The position numbers and the translations under genes were made by a program. A stretch of DNA of 64,000 nt from Roseitranquillus sediminis (GTDB lineage Bacteria; Pseudomonadota; Alphaproteobacteria; Rhodobacterales; Rhodobacteraceae). Below are positions 33,590 through 43,887 of the stretch, in pieces (within the stretch, counting starts at the first letter, position 1; each line of letters starts with the position of its first letter). The stretch lies in NCBI RefSeq assembly GCF_016918935.1, contig NZ_JAFFOB010000005.1, positions 186,001-250,000 on the forward strand, given 5' to 3'. The notes under the pieces were generated by a model that was not told the DNA's origin, ran no database searches, and was given only the letters and a program-made list of their open reading frames with translations.

Positions 33590-33760
33590 CAATTGCATCT
33601 CGGCGGCAAACCTTGGGCCGAGCCAGTTCCACCTGAACCGCAAAGTATCGTGGCTCACCTCGATGTCGCACAGGTGCAGCAGGTCCGGATGTTCTGTAGC
33701 GAGAGCGGGAACGGACCGCGGGTGATCTCGGGGCCGGTCTTGACGCAACGGGATGGTCTG
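33590..33760 (-). pseudogene. IS6-family transposase remnant, frameshifted
   Basis: Three short pieces in different frames reproduce the N-terminal part of IS6-family transposases: IPLR, then VKTGPEITRGPFPLSLQNIR at about 33687-33746, then DLLHLCDIEVSHDTLRFRW and LGPRFAAEMQ at about 33590-33690. At least two frameshifts and one internal deletion separate them, and the DDE domain is missing. It lies in the 406-base gap between the repeat-protein gene and the GST gene; the rest of that gap shows nothing recognisable. Confidence 0.65.
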
Positions 33761-33903
33761 CGTTGCACTGTTAGGCGTCGCCCTGCCCTGCTCATGCAGA
33801 ATAGCTCTGAAAGGCCTCCAGGGGCTGTCGCCGACTACCTCGGCATCTTCGATGACATTGCGCAGGCGCTCGGATAAGAGATGCCTCCGCCGGTGCGCGC
33901 GCG

Positions 33904-34533
33904 TTAGCCCGGCGGGATGGCATTGACGAAATGCGGGATGTGGTACCCCTTCTGCACCGCCTCGCGCTCCAGCAGCCGTCGATACCAATTCCGCACGTTG
34001 GGATAGCGCGCCAATTCCACCCCGTGCCACTCGTAGCGCGAGACCCAAGGCCAGCAGGCAATGTCGGCGATCGTGTAATCGCCGCAGAGATAAACCCGTC
34101 CCTCGAGCCGTCGGTCGAGCACGCCATAGAGGCGGTTGACCTCCTTCGAGAGCTTGGCCTCGGGATACTCGTACTTGCCGGGATTTTGATGGACGTAGTG
34201 ATGCGCTTGCCCTGCCATCGGGCCAAGTCCGCCCATCTGCCACATCAACCATTGCAGCACGTCCATCCGCGCTGCGGTATCGGCCGGCAGCAACTGCCCG
34301 TGCTTGTCCGCCAGGTACCAGAGTATTGCACCCGACTCCATCAGGCTCAGGCCGGTCTCGCGATCGACGATGACCGGGATCTTGTTGTTCGGGCCGATCT
34401 TCAGGAACTCCGGGGTCTTCTGCTCGTCTTCGCGCAGATTGACCGGATGCACCTCGTACTCCAGGCCAAGCTCTTCCAGAAGGATCGAGACCTTACGGCC
34501 ATTCGGTGTCGTCCAGGTGTAGAGGTCGATCAT
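33904..34533 (-). CDS. Glutathione S-transferase family protein, YfcG/Nu-class-like
   Basis: A 209-residue cytosolic GST. The N-terminal thioredoxin-like domain begins IDLYTWTTPNGRKVSI; the Thr-x-Asn pair there is the glutathione-activating signature of YfcG-type disulfide-bond oxidoreductases. GPNNKIPVIVD near residue 50 has the cis-proline, and LMESGAILWYLA near residue 65 binds the glutathione glycyl/glutamyl portion. The helical C-terminal domain ends with VNAIPPG. The ATG at 34533 is chosen because it starts exactly at the fold; an upstream frame to 34629 adds unsupported residues. It follows a binding-protein-like gene by 40 bases. Confidence 0.92.
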   Translation of the reverse strand: MIDLYTWTTPNGRKVSILLEELGLEYEVHPVNLREDEQKTPEFLKIGPNNKIPVIVDRETGLSLMESGAILWYLADKHGQLLPADTAARMDVLQWLMWQMGGLGPMAGQAHHYVHQNPGKYEYPEAKLSKEVNRLYGVLDRRLEGRVYLCGDYTIADIACWPWVSRYEWHGVELARYPNVRNWYRRLLEREAVQKGYHIPHFVNAIPPG

Positions 34534-34573
34534 TCCATGTTCCTGCTTGCGAATCCGTTGGCGCGCTCGTTCG

Positions 34574-35248
34574 TCAGCTGTTCGCTTCGACGAAGCCGTC
34601 CGCGATCGCTCGCTCGACAAAGGCGTCAAGCGCCGCGATCCGGTCCGCGTCGTGATAAGGCAGCACCATCGCCTGCCGCACCGCGGTGATCCGTCCGGGC
34701 AGGATCCGCACCCCGCTCCCTTCGGGGAACGCGCGCTGCAGGCTTTGCAGCACGCCCCCGACCAGATCGCCCTCGCCCCGACGAAACATCTCGAAGGATT
34801 CGCCGGGGTCGCTGGCTCGGATCAGATCGGCATGCTGCAGCGCCTTCGTCAGATAGAGGTCGTAGGCCGAGTTGAGGGCGACCAGGATCCGCGTGTCGGG
34901 CTTGTCGGCATCCTCCACCGACCGGACCGGGCTGTCGTCGCGCACCGCATACGTGGCTACGATCTCCTTGTAGGGGCGGGTGAAGGCGACGGTCTTGGCA
35001 CGCTCGGGGTCGATCGCCAGGAAACCGACATCCCAGCGGTCCTCGCCTGCGTCGTCGAAGGTCTTGCCGGCACCGCCATAAACTACGAATTCCACGGGTT
35101 TGCCGATCTCGTCGGCGAGCCGCTTCGCAAGCGCGGGCGTGATGCCACGCAGCTCGCCATCCTCCTCACGCGCCAGCGCTCGGTTGCCCAGGTTGATCGC
35201 CGCGCGAAGGGCCTCCCCGGGCGCGATGGCGCGCAATTGCTCGCTCAC
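34574..35248 (-). CDS. Periplasmic-binding-protein-like family 3 domain protein
   Basis: A 224-residue protein with the fold of amino-acid ABC binding proteins (SBP_bac_3): early ligand loop RAAINLGNRALA near residue 14, domain-1 block WDVGFLAIDPERAKTVAFTRPY near residue 70, and the second-domain strand near residue 117. No signal peptide is visible, so unless the start is wrong it would stay in the cytosol. No ABC permease or ATPase is next to it. GTG 35248 is a good start, with GGAGGAG six bases upstream. It may be transcribed with the downstream GST. Confidence 0.8.
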   Translation of the reverse strand: MSEQLRAIAPGEALRAAINLGNRALAREEDGELRGITPALAKRLADEIGKPVEFVVYGGAGKTFDDAGEDRWDVGFLAIDPERAKTVAFTRPYKEIVATYAVRDDSPVRSVEDADKPDTRILVALNSAYDLYLTKALQHADLIRASDPGESFEMFRRGEGDLVGGVLQSLQRAFPEGSGVRILPGRITAVRQAMVLPYHDADRIAALDAFVERAIADGFVEANS

Positions 35249-35811
35249 AGGCGTCTCCTCCAGTCATTCGTCATGTCGGGTGCACACGTTCCGGGCTTAC
35301 GTCGATGCGTTCGCGGAAGGTCTTGTCGAGCCGTTGGACCAAGCGCCGCTTTTCCTCGCGGTCGAAGCGCCGTGCCTCGCACAGGGCGTCGACGTGACGC
35401 CGCTGCCCCTTCGGCCATTGACGACCTGCGCCGCAGCGCCCGCCACACCAGTTGCCGGGTTCTCGAGGGGACGATGGTCGCGACAACACGACCGAAACGG
35501 TGCTGCGGAAAAAGATGCAATCGTCCCCTGCGAGGTTCACGAGACGCGGCGCAAGTTGCTCTTACAGAGCGATCCCAGCGCCAGCGGAAATTCGTCCTTA
35601 GTCATGCAACAGTCAGACGCCCGCCACCAGCATGATGTTGCGAACGCTGTAGGCGCCGATGGCCGAACTCCAGGTCCCGATCGTCTCCTGATCCCGTCAA
35701 CGAAGCTAGCCAATCAGCCTGTCCGGGAAAGAGGAACGCCGGCAATCAGCCGATCTCTGCAACAGAGCCACGCTCAGGCCGCAAGCTGAAGCCTCTGATC
35801 CAGTACGAGCC
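35249..35811. other. Gap with a possible tautomerase-like remnant
   Basis: No complete gene is supported in these 563 bases. On the minus strand at about 35271-35410 a frame reads HVDALCEARRFDREEKRRL, then VQRLDKTFRERIDVSPERVH, which resembles the first helix and following strand of tautomerase-superfamily proteins, but it lacks a clear start and the N-terminal catalytic proline. The remainder (about 35540-35811) shows nothing recognisable. Confidence 0.3.
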
Positions 35812-36300
35812 CTAGAGCACTTCGAGCATCGATTCGCCGGTCGTCAGTTCGCACACGCCGCGGCCCTGCTCGACCTGAAGGTACCGAACGACGCCATCCT
35901 CGACCAGCATCGAGTAGCGCTGGGAGCGCGCGATGAGGCCCCGCGGCGGCGCGTCGAAGCGCATCCCGATCGCCTCGGTAAAGGCGCATTCGGCGTCGGC
36001 AAGCACCGTGATCCCGGCCTCCGCGGCCCCCGCGGTCTTGCTCCAGACATCGAGAACGAACGGATCATTCACGGCGATGCACATCACCTCGTCCACACCC
36101 CTGTCGCGCATCTGGCGGCTCGTCCGGACGAGGCTCGGCATGTGCGCGGAGTCGCAGGTGGGCGTGAAGGCCCCCGGAAAGCCGAAGATCGCGACTCTGC
36201 GCCCGGCCAAGCGCTCGCTCAGGTCCACCTGTTCGGGTCCGTCTTCGCCCAGCCGCAGCAGATGCGCCCCCGGCAGCCTGTCCCCTTCCGCTATCGTCAT
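35812..36300 (-). CDS. Peroxiredoxin, Prx5/redoxin family
   Basis: A 162-residue thiol peroxidase. The peroxidatic cysteine is in PGAFTPTCDSAHMPS near residue 48, the exact Prx5 active-site motif. VDEVMCIAVNDPFV near residue 80 and the QRYSMLVEDGVVRYL strand near residue 125 are also typical. A second cysteine lies in RGVCELTTGESML near the C-terminus, where it might act in resolution. The ATG at 36300 has GGGAG upstream; a frame 13 codons longer is less likely. It reduces peroxides using glutaredoxin or thioredoxin and is divergent from rsmD. Confidence 0.93.
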   Translation of the reverse strand: MTIAEGDRLPGAHLLRLGEDGPEQVDLSERLAGRRVAIFGFPGAFTPTCDSAHMPSLVRTSRQMRDRGVDEVMCIAVNDPFVLDVWSKTAGAAEAGITVLADAECAFTEAIGMRFDAPPRGLIARSQRYSMLVEDGVVRYLQVEQGRGVCELTTGESMLEVL

Positions 36301-36439
36301 GCCGTCTCCCGTTTGCATGTTCCCGATGTCAGACCGCATATAGGCGACAGCCGGGCGGCGGCCACAAGGGGAGAGGGATGGGCGGCGACGTCATGAGGAA
36401 GGCGGGGCGCGAAGCTCTCGGGCGCCTGGAGCCGCCACT

Positions 36440-36994
36440 CTGAGGATCGTGGGCGGACGCTGGCGCGGCACCGCGCTCACGCCGCTCGGACGAGGCGACG
36501 ACAAGGCGCGCCTGCGGCCGACCGCCGACCGGGTGCGGGAGAGCCTCTTCAACATGCTGGCTTCGCGCGGCAACCCGGTCACGGACGCGCGGGTGCTTGA
36601 CCTCTTCGCCGGCACCGGCGCACTGGGACTCGAAGCGCTGAGCCGCGGCGCCAGCCACGCCGTCTTCGTCGACGACGGGCGCAAGGCACAGAACCTGATC
36701 CGCGCCAACATCGCCCGCCTCCGGGCGGATGCGGCGGCGCGCGTTCTGTCCACAGACGCGACGCGCCTGCCGCCGACGGTCGACGCGCCCTGCGACCTCG
36801 TCTTCCTCGACCCGCCCTACGGCCGCGGCATGGGCGCGCGGGCGCTGCAGAGTGCGCTCGACGGCGGCTGGATCGCCGCCGAAGCGCTCATGGTCTGGGA
36901 GGAGCGTGAGGAGCAGGCGCCTCCGCCGGGCTTCGTCCTGGTGACGGCACGGCGCTGGGGCGACACGACGGTGACGATGCTGGCGCGCGCCTGA
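36440..36994 (+). CDS. rsmD: 16S rRNA (guanine966-N2)-methyltransferase RsmD
   Basis: A 184-residue SAM-dependent methyltransferase that modifies G966 of 16S rRNA. Motif I is VLDLFAGTGALGLEALSRGA near residue 52, and the catalytic motif IV is VFLDPPYG near residue 117. Family members begin MRIVGGRWRG; here that frame reads CTG AGG ATC GTG GGC, with no ATG, and GGAG eight bases before CTG. I therefore propose a CTG start; GTG 36449 would remove three conserved residues. The gene stands alone between divergent prx and convergent map. Confidence 0.9.
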   Translation: MRIVGGRWRGTALTPLGRGDDKARLRPTADRVRESLFNMLASRGNPVTDARVLDLFAGTGALGLEALSRGASHAVFVDDGRKAQNLIRANIARLRADAAARVLSTDATRLPPTVDAPCDLVFLDPPYGRGMGARALQSALDGGWIAAEALMVWEEREEQAPPPGFVLVTARRWGDTTVTMLARA

Positions 36995-37000
36995 GGAGGT

Positions 37001-37813
37001 TCACGCCCAGGTGGGATGGAAGCGGCCGGCGGGCGAGAGCGTGAAGATCTCGCACCCGTTTTCGGTCACGCCGACCGAATGCTCGAACTGCGCCGAGAGC
37101 GACTTGTCGCGCGTCACCGCCGTCCAGTCGTCGGAGAGCACCTTGGTCTCCGGCCGGCCCAGGTTCACCATCGGCTCGATCGTGAAGAACATGCCCGGCT
37201 CCAGCCGCGGCCCAGTGCCGGCACGGCCGTAGTGCAGCACGTTCGGTGGCGCATGGAATACCCGGCCAAGCCCGTGGCCGCAGAAGTCGCGCACGACGCT
37301 CATCCGCTGCGCCTCGACGTAGGTCTGGATCGCGTGGCCTATGTCGCCGAACGTGTTGCCCGGCCGGACGGCACCGATCCCGACCATCAGCGCGTCGTGC
37401 GTGACCTGGATCAGCCGCTCCGCCTTGCGGCCCAGCTTGCCCGCCACGAACATCCGGCTCGAGTCGCCGTACCAGCCGTCGACGATCACCGTGATGTCGA
37501 CGTTCAGGATGTCGCCGTCCTTGAGCACCTTGGCTCCGGGAATGCCGTGGCAGACGACGTGGTTCACGCTGATGCAGCTCGCGTGCTGGTAGCCCTTGTA
37601 GCCGATCGTGGCCGAGATCGCCCCGGCCTCTTCCACCCGCCGCGTGATGAAGTCGTCGATCTCGCCCGTCGTGACGCCAGGCGCGATCCGCGGCGCGACC
37701 TGGTCAAGGATCCCTGCCGCCAGGCTGCCGGCGCGACGCATCCCCGCAAAGTCGCCGGACTCGTGCATGCGGATGCCGTCCCTGGTCAGCCGGCTGCTCT
37801 TGAGATCGTCCAT
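37001..37813 (-). CDS. map: Type I methionine aminopeptidase
   Basis: A 270-residue metallopeptidase that removes N-terminal methionine from nascent proteins. The catalytic histidine is in VVCHGIPG near residue 90; metal ligands are the aspartates in ILNVDITV and YGDSSRMF, the histidine in CGHGLGR near residue 177, and glutamates in FTIEPMV and QFEHSVGV. Length is normal for type Ia. It follows sfsA by four bases on the same strand, an arrangement common in alphaproteobacteria, and converges with rsmD with a six-base gap. Confidence 0.96.
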   Translation of the reverse strand: MDDLKSSRLTRDGIRMHESGDFAGMRRAGSLAAGILDQVAPRIAPGVTTGEIDDFITRRVEEAGAISATIGYKGYQHASCISVNHVVCHGIPGAKVLKDGDILNVDITVIVDGWYGDSSRMFVAGKLGRKAERLIQVTHDALMVGIGAVRPGNTFGDIGHAIQTYVEAQRMSVVRDFCGHGLGRVFHAPPNVLHYGRAGTGPRLEPGMFFTIEPMVNLGRPETKVLSDDWTAVTRDKSLSAQFEHSVGVTENGCEIFTLSPAGRFHPTWA

Positions 37814-37817
37814 ACCG

Positions 37818-38573
37818 TCACCTGAGCTCGATCGATGCCCGAAGATAGTTCCGTTCCGGCTTTTCTGCCACCCCCGGCTCGATCGGCAGCGCGAGACCGA
37901 GCGTCACACCCGCACGGTCGATGCTTGTCCCGTAGGACAGGAACTCCACTCCGGCACGCTCCGCTGCCAGGGCGGCGGCCGCGTAGGCCGGATCGAGATC
38001 GGCCGCGAGGCGCATCCGCGCGCAGTCGGTCCGCTGCACGAGATAGAGCATCACGGCTCGCTGGCCCGCCCGTGCGACTTCCGCAAGCTCGGCGAGGTGC
38101 CGGGCGCCGCGCGCCGTCACGCAGTCGGGAAACTCCGCCAGATCGCCCTCGCGCCGCAGATGCACGTTCTTCACCTCGACATAGGCGTCGGGCAGGCCCG
38201 GCTCTCGCAGCAGGAAGTCGACGCGGCTCGCCCGGCCGTAGCGCTGCTCGGGCAGGACGGTGCGATAGGCGGCGAGCTCGGGCAGCTGTCCGGCGCGCAG
38301 GGCCTCGCCCACCACGCGGTTCGGCACCGCCGTGTCGATGCCGGCCCAATGCCCGCCGGACAGCTCGGCCAGCCGCCACGCGTAGGGCAGCTTGCGCCCC
38401 GGCAGGCCCGGCTCGACCCAGATCCGCAGGCCGGGCTCCGCCAGCCCGATCATGCTGCCGGGGTTCGGGCAGTGCGCCGTCACCTCGCGCCCGTCGTCCA
38501 GCCGCACGTCCGCGAGGAAACGCTTGTAGCGCCGGATCAGCCGGCCGGGCACGAGAGGGGATGGAAAGCGCAT
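37818..38573 (-). CDS. sfsA: SfsA family DNA-binding/sugar fermentation stimulation protein
   Basis: A 251-residue SfsA protein. Conserved blocks are RFLADVRLDDGREVTAHCPN near residue 20, the MIGLAEPG turn near residue 44, the nuclease-like core YVEVKNVHL near residue 140 and FPDCVTARGARHL near residue 157. The EVK lysine-glutamate resembles a PD-(D/E)xK catalytic centre. SfsA was described as a DNA-binding regulator of maltose metabolism in E. coli, but its biochemical role is poorly known. ATG 38573 is chosen; the much longer frame upstream is a shadow of the divergent CinA-like gene. Confidence 0.95.
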   Translation of the reverse strand: MRFPSPLVPGRLIRRYKRFLADVRLDDGREVTAHCPNPGSMIGLAEPGLRIWVEPGLPGRKLPYAWRLAELSGGHWAGIDTAVPNRVVGEALRAGQLPELAAYRTVLPEQRYGRASRVDFLLREPGLPDAYVEVKNVHLRREGDLAEFPDCVTARGARHLAELAEVARAGQRAVMLYLVQRTDCARMRLAADLDPAYAAAALAAERAGVEFLSYGTSIDRAGVTLGLALPIEPGVAEKPERNYLRASIELR

Positions 38574-38621
38574 CGCGCCGGGCCTATACCGCCTGACGAG
38601 CCCAGGACAAGGAGGGACCGC

Positions 38622-39347
38622 GTGCCCAATCCCACCGCCGCGATGCTGGTGATCGGCGACGAGATCCTGTCCGGCCGCACTCGCGACGCCAACATGCACC
38701 ACCTGGCGCAGGAGCTCGTCGCGGTCGGGATCGACCTGCGGGAGGTGCGGATCGTCAAGGACGTGCCGCAGGCGATCGTCCAGGCTGTCCGCGACCTCTC
38801 GGGCACCTACGACCACGTCTTCACCTCCGGCGGGATCGGCCCCACGCACGACGACATCACCTCCGACTGCGTGGCCGAGGCCATGGGCGCAGGCATCGAC
38901 GTACGCGACGACGCCCGCGCCCTGCTCGAGGCGCACTACGAGCGTTCGGGCCGGGAGCTGAACGAAGCGCGGCTGCGGATGGCGCGGGTGCCGGAGGGCG
39001 CGACGCTGATCGCCAATCCGATCTCGGCCGCGCCGGGCTTCACCATCGGCAACGTCCACGTGATGGCGGGTGTGCCCGAGATCTTCCGCGCGATGGTGGC
39101 CTCTGTGCTGCCGACGCTCACCGGTGGTGCGCCGATGCTGAGCCAGTCGCTCCGGGTGGAGCGCGGTGAGGGTGACGTGGCCAAGCCGCTGCGGGAACTG
39201 GCGCAGGCGTTTCCGGACCTCTCGATCGGCAGCTACCCCTTCCTGCGCGACGGAATGCAGGGCACGCACCTCGTCGTGCGCGGCACCGACCCGGCGCGGC
39301 TCGACGAGGCGATGAACCGTCTATCGGCGATGGTCGTCGACGGGTGA
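38622..39347 (+). CDS. Competence/damage-inducible CinA N-terminal (MoaB/Mog-like) protein
   Basis: A 241-residue protein made only of the CinA/molybdopterin-binding domain. LVIGDEILSGRTRDAN at residue 9 and FTSGGIGPTHDDITSD near residue 68 are the family signatures. It lacks the C-terminal PncC deamidase domain of full CinA. Related stand-alone domains act as ADP-ribose or CoA pyrophosphatases, but this cannot be confirmed here. The GTG at 38622 has GGAGGG five bases upstream. Its stop overlaps the GNAT start as GTGA, forming a three-gene plus-strand operon. Confidence 0.92.
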   Translation: MPNPTAAMLVIGDEILSGRTRDANMHHLAQELVAVGIDLREVRIVKDVPQAIVQAVRDLSGTYDHVFTSGGIGPTHDDITSDCVAEAMGAGIDVRDDARALLEAHYERSGRELNEARLRMARVPEGATLIANPISAAPGFTIGNVHVMAGVPEIFRAMVASVLPTLTGGAPMLSQSLRVERGEGDVAKPLRELAQAFPDLSIGSYPFLRDGMQGTHLVVRGTDPARLDEAMNRLSAMVVDG

Positions 39348-40036
39348 CGCCGCCGGATTTCGCGACGCTGATGCGCGTGACGGCGGCGACGTGGCCGCCG
39401 GTCCGCACCTGGCACGACGGCGGCTGGACCCGCCGCGACGGGGGCGGCGGTGGCGGTCGCGTCTCGTCGGCCACCGCAGATGGCGCGGTGGAGGTCCGGC
39501 CCGACAGTCCGCCCCTCGTGATGGTGCGCCCGGGCGAGGAGGCGCTCGACACGGCGCTTGCGGCGGCAGGCTACGCAGTGAAGGACCCGACGCGGATGAT
39601 GGTGGGCGAGGCGCGCGCGCTCGCAGCGCGGATCAAGCCCGCCACCGGCTGGACCGCGAGCCACCGCATTGGCGCGATGGAGGAGATATGGCGCACCGGC
39701 GGCCTCTCGCCCGCCCGCTGGGCCGTCATGGACCGCGCGGCGGATCCTCGGGCGTGGATGCTGGCCCGCCTCGGCGAGCGGCCCGCCGGCGCTGCCTTCG
39801 CGTCGGTCGCCGAGGGCGTCGCGATGCTCCACGCGATCGAGGTGCTTCCCGACGCCCGCCGCGCCGGCGTCGGCCTTCGCCTCCTGCACCTCGCCGCGAA
39901 CTGGGCGCTGAGACATGACGCTCGCTGGATCGCGCTCGCCGTCACCCGCGCCAACGTCGCTGCGAACGCGCTCTACGAGCAAGCGGGCCTGGTAGAGACG
40001 GCCGGCTACCACTACCGCATCAGGGAGGCCCCATGA
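39344..40036 (+). CDS. GNAT family N-acetyltransferase
   Basis: A 230-residue protein. The C-terminal half is a GNAT acetyltransferase domain: HAIEVLPDARRAGVGLRLL near residue 167 supplies the acetyl-CoA pyrophosphate loop (RRAGVG), and VTRANVAANALYEQAGLVE near residue 200 is motif B. The N-terminal 100 residues, including a glycine-rich stretch (GGGGGGR), are poorly conserved. Its GTG start overlaps the CinA-like stop and its stop overlaps the next gene. The acceptor substrate is unknown. Confidence 0.88.
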   Translation: MTPPDFATLMRVTAATWPPVRTWHDGGWTRRDGGGGGGRVSSATADGAVEVRPDSPPLVMVRPGEEALDTALAAAGYAVKDPTRMMVGEARALAARIKPATGWTASHRIGAMEEIWRTGGLSPARWAVMDRAADPRAWMLARLGERPAGAAFASVAEGVAMLHAIEVLPDARRAGVGLRLLHLAANWALRHDARWIALAVTRANVAANALYEQAGLVETAGYHYRIREAP

Positions 40037-40599
40037 CCGAACGCGTGACCGCTCTCGACCTGCCGCCGGTCGATCCGCTGCCGGAGGCGACGCAGCGCTA
40101 CTTCGACATCTGCGAGGAAAAGCTTGGCCTCGTGCCGAACGTGCTGCGCGCCCACGCCTTCGACATCGCCAAGCTCGACGCCTTCACCGCGCTCTACAAC
40201 GAGATGATGCTGGGCGAAAGCGGCCTGTCGAAGCTCGAGCGCGAGATGATCGCGGTCGTAGTCTCGGCGGTGAACCGCTGCCACTACTGCCTCGTCGCCC
40301 ATGGCGCGGCGGTACGGGCGCTGTCGGGCGACCCGGTGCTGGGCGAGCAGCTGGTGACGAACTGGCGCGTTGCAGACCTCGACCCGCGCCGGCGGGCGAT
40401 GCTGGCCTTTGCCGAGAAGGTGACGAAGGCGAGCGCAGAGATCAACGTAGGCGACCGCCAGGCGCTGCGCGACGCGGGCTTCTCCGACCGCGACATCTGG
40501 GACATCGCCTCGGTTGCCGGGATGTTCGCGATGTCGAACCGCGTCGCCTCGGCCACCGCGATGCAGCCGAACCGCGAGTACTACGGGATGGCGCGCTGA
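40033..40599 (+). CDS. AhpD-like peroxidase-related protein (carboxymuconolactone decarboxylase fold)
   Basis: A 188-residue all-helical protein of the uncharacterised peroxidase-related subgroup of the CMD/AhpD family. The redox motif is CHYCLVAHG near residue 77, with a glutamate and a histidine nearby that relay protons in AhpD. KLERE and NAR-like helix segments before it fit the fold. It probably reduces peroxides or serves as a thiol relay. Its start overlaps the GNAT stop (ATGA), and it converges with the LysR gene with a four-base gap. Confidence 0.9.
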   Translation: MTERVTALDLPPVDPLPEATQRYFDICEEKLGLVPNVLRAHAFDIAKLDAFTALYNEMMLGESGLSKLEREMIAVVVSAVNRCHYCLVAHGAAVRALSGDPVLGEQLVTNWRVADLDPRRRAMLAFAEKVTKASAEINVGDRQALRDAGFSDRDIWDIASVAGMFAMSNRVASATAMQPNREYYGMAR

Positions 40600-40603
40600 C
40601 GCG

Positions 40604-41509
40604 TTACCAGCCGTCGACGCCGCGGTCGCGGAACACGTCGACCAGATAATCGATGAAGGCCCGCACCTTCGGCTGCGTGAAGCGTCCCGGCGGGTATACG
40701 GCATGAATGCCGAGCGGCTCGACCGGCAGGTCGGGGATGGCCTCCTCCACCAGCCCCTCGCGCATCGCGCGAGCGTAGAGATAGTTCGGCAGGTAGGCGA
40801 TCCCGAGACCGCCGATCGCCGCGTTGAGCAGCGTCTGTCCGTCGTTAACGGTGAGCCAGCCGGCGCTGCGCACCTGCCGCGCCTCGCCCGAGGGGGCCGT
40901 CAGCCGCCAGACGCATCCCGCGCTCTGATTCGAGTAGTGCAAGAGCTTGTGCGCGTTCAGGTCGTCGATCCGCGCCGGCCGGCCGAAGGCGGCGAAATAG
41001 CTGGGGGCGCCCACCATCCGCTTCTTGGTCTCGGCCAGCTTGCGCGCGCGCAGGCTGCTGTCCTCGAGGTCGCCAACGCGGATCGCGATGTCGAACCCCT
41101 CCGAGATCAGCTCGACGTAGCGGTTGCTCATGACCATGTTGACGGTGATGTCGGGGTAGCTTCGCAGGAAGTCGCCCAGCACCGGCGACAGGTGGTTGGT
41201 GCCGAAGTCGGTGGCGACCGAGATCCGCAGCATTCCCGTCGGCGCCGCCTGCATCGAGGTGACCAGCGCATCGGCCTCGCCCGCGTCGTTCAGCACCCGC
41301 CGCGCCCGGTCGTAGTAGGCAAGCCCGATCTCGGTCGGGCTGACCCGCCGGGTGGTGCGGTTCAGCAGTCGCGCCCCGAGCCGCGCCTCGAGCGACGAGA
41401 CGTGCTTGGAGACGGCGGACTTCGAGATCCCCATCTTGCGCGCCGCGTCGGTGAAGCCGCCCTGGTCGACGACCGTCGCGAACGCTTCCATCTCCGTCAG
41501 TCGGTCCAT
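40604..41509 (-). CDS. LysR family transcriptional regulator
   Basis: A 301-residue LysR regulator. The winged helix is residues 1-60 (MDRLTEMEAFATVVDQGGFT, then MGISKSAVSKHVSSLEARLG), followed by a linker and the two-subdomain effector region starting near residue 90 (TGMLRISVATDFG). It resembles the DsdC/AaeR-like group with ARxL...NRTTRRVSPTE. ATG 41509 is the natural start at the helix. It lies 139 bases after the 2,4-dienoyl-CoA reductase on the same strand, so it may regulate that gene. Confidence 0.94.
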   Translation of the reverse strand: MDRLTEMEAFATVVDQGGFTDAARKMGISKSAVSKHVSSLEARLGARLLNRTTRRVSPTEIGLAYYDRARRVLNDAGEADALVTSMQAAPTGMLRISVATDFGTNHLSPVLGDFLRSYPDITVNMVMSNRYVELISEGFDIAIRVGDLEDSSLRARKLAETKKRMVGAPSYFAAFGRPARIDDLNAHKLLHYSNQSAGCVWRLTAPSGEARQVRSAGWLTVNDGQTLLNAAIGGLGIAYLPNYLYARAMREGLVEEAIPDLPVEPLGIHAVYPPGRFTQPKVRAFIDYLVDVFRDRGVDGW

Positions 41510-41648
41510 CTGCCGTCCCTCGCCAGCTACGGCGCGCGTGGTCGCACGGGAGTGTGGCGAGATCGTGCCCGCACCGCGACAATGCTCGGACCGGCCGCGA
41601 GACCGTGCCCGGCCGCGAAACAGCGGAATTTTAGCGGAATGCGTCGCT

Positions 41649-43724
<2,076 letters not shown>

Positions 43725-43887
43725 TCATGCGGTGAGGGGGCGCGGCCGACGAGGCATCGATCCCCCGCCGGCCGCCACGATCCTTGCGGATCGTGAGGCC
43801 GAACTCGCCCGCCGCAATTCATGAACGCGCCGGCGCAAACCGCGCCGGGCGCGAGGGGGGTTCGATGCTCCCTCGTGCCCGCGCCCC

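Noticed and set aside
37608-38621. Long plus-strand extension upstream of the CinA-like domain
   Set aside because: It runs antisense to map and sfsA and has no domain; the CinA-like protein has its own GTG with a good ribosome site at 38622.
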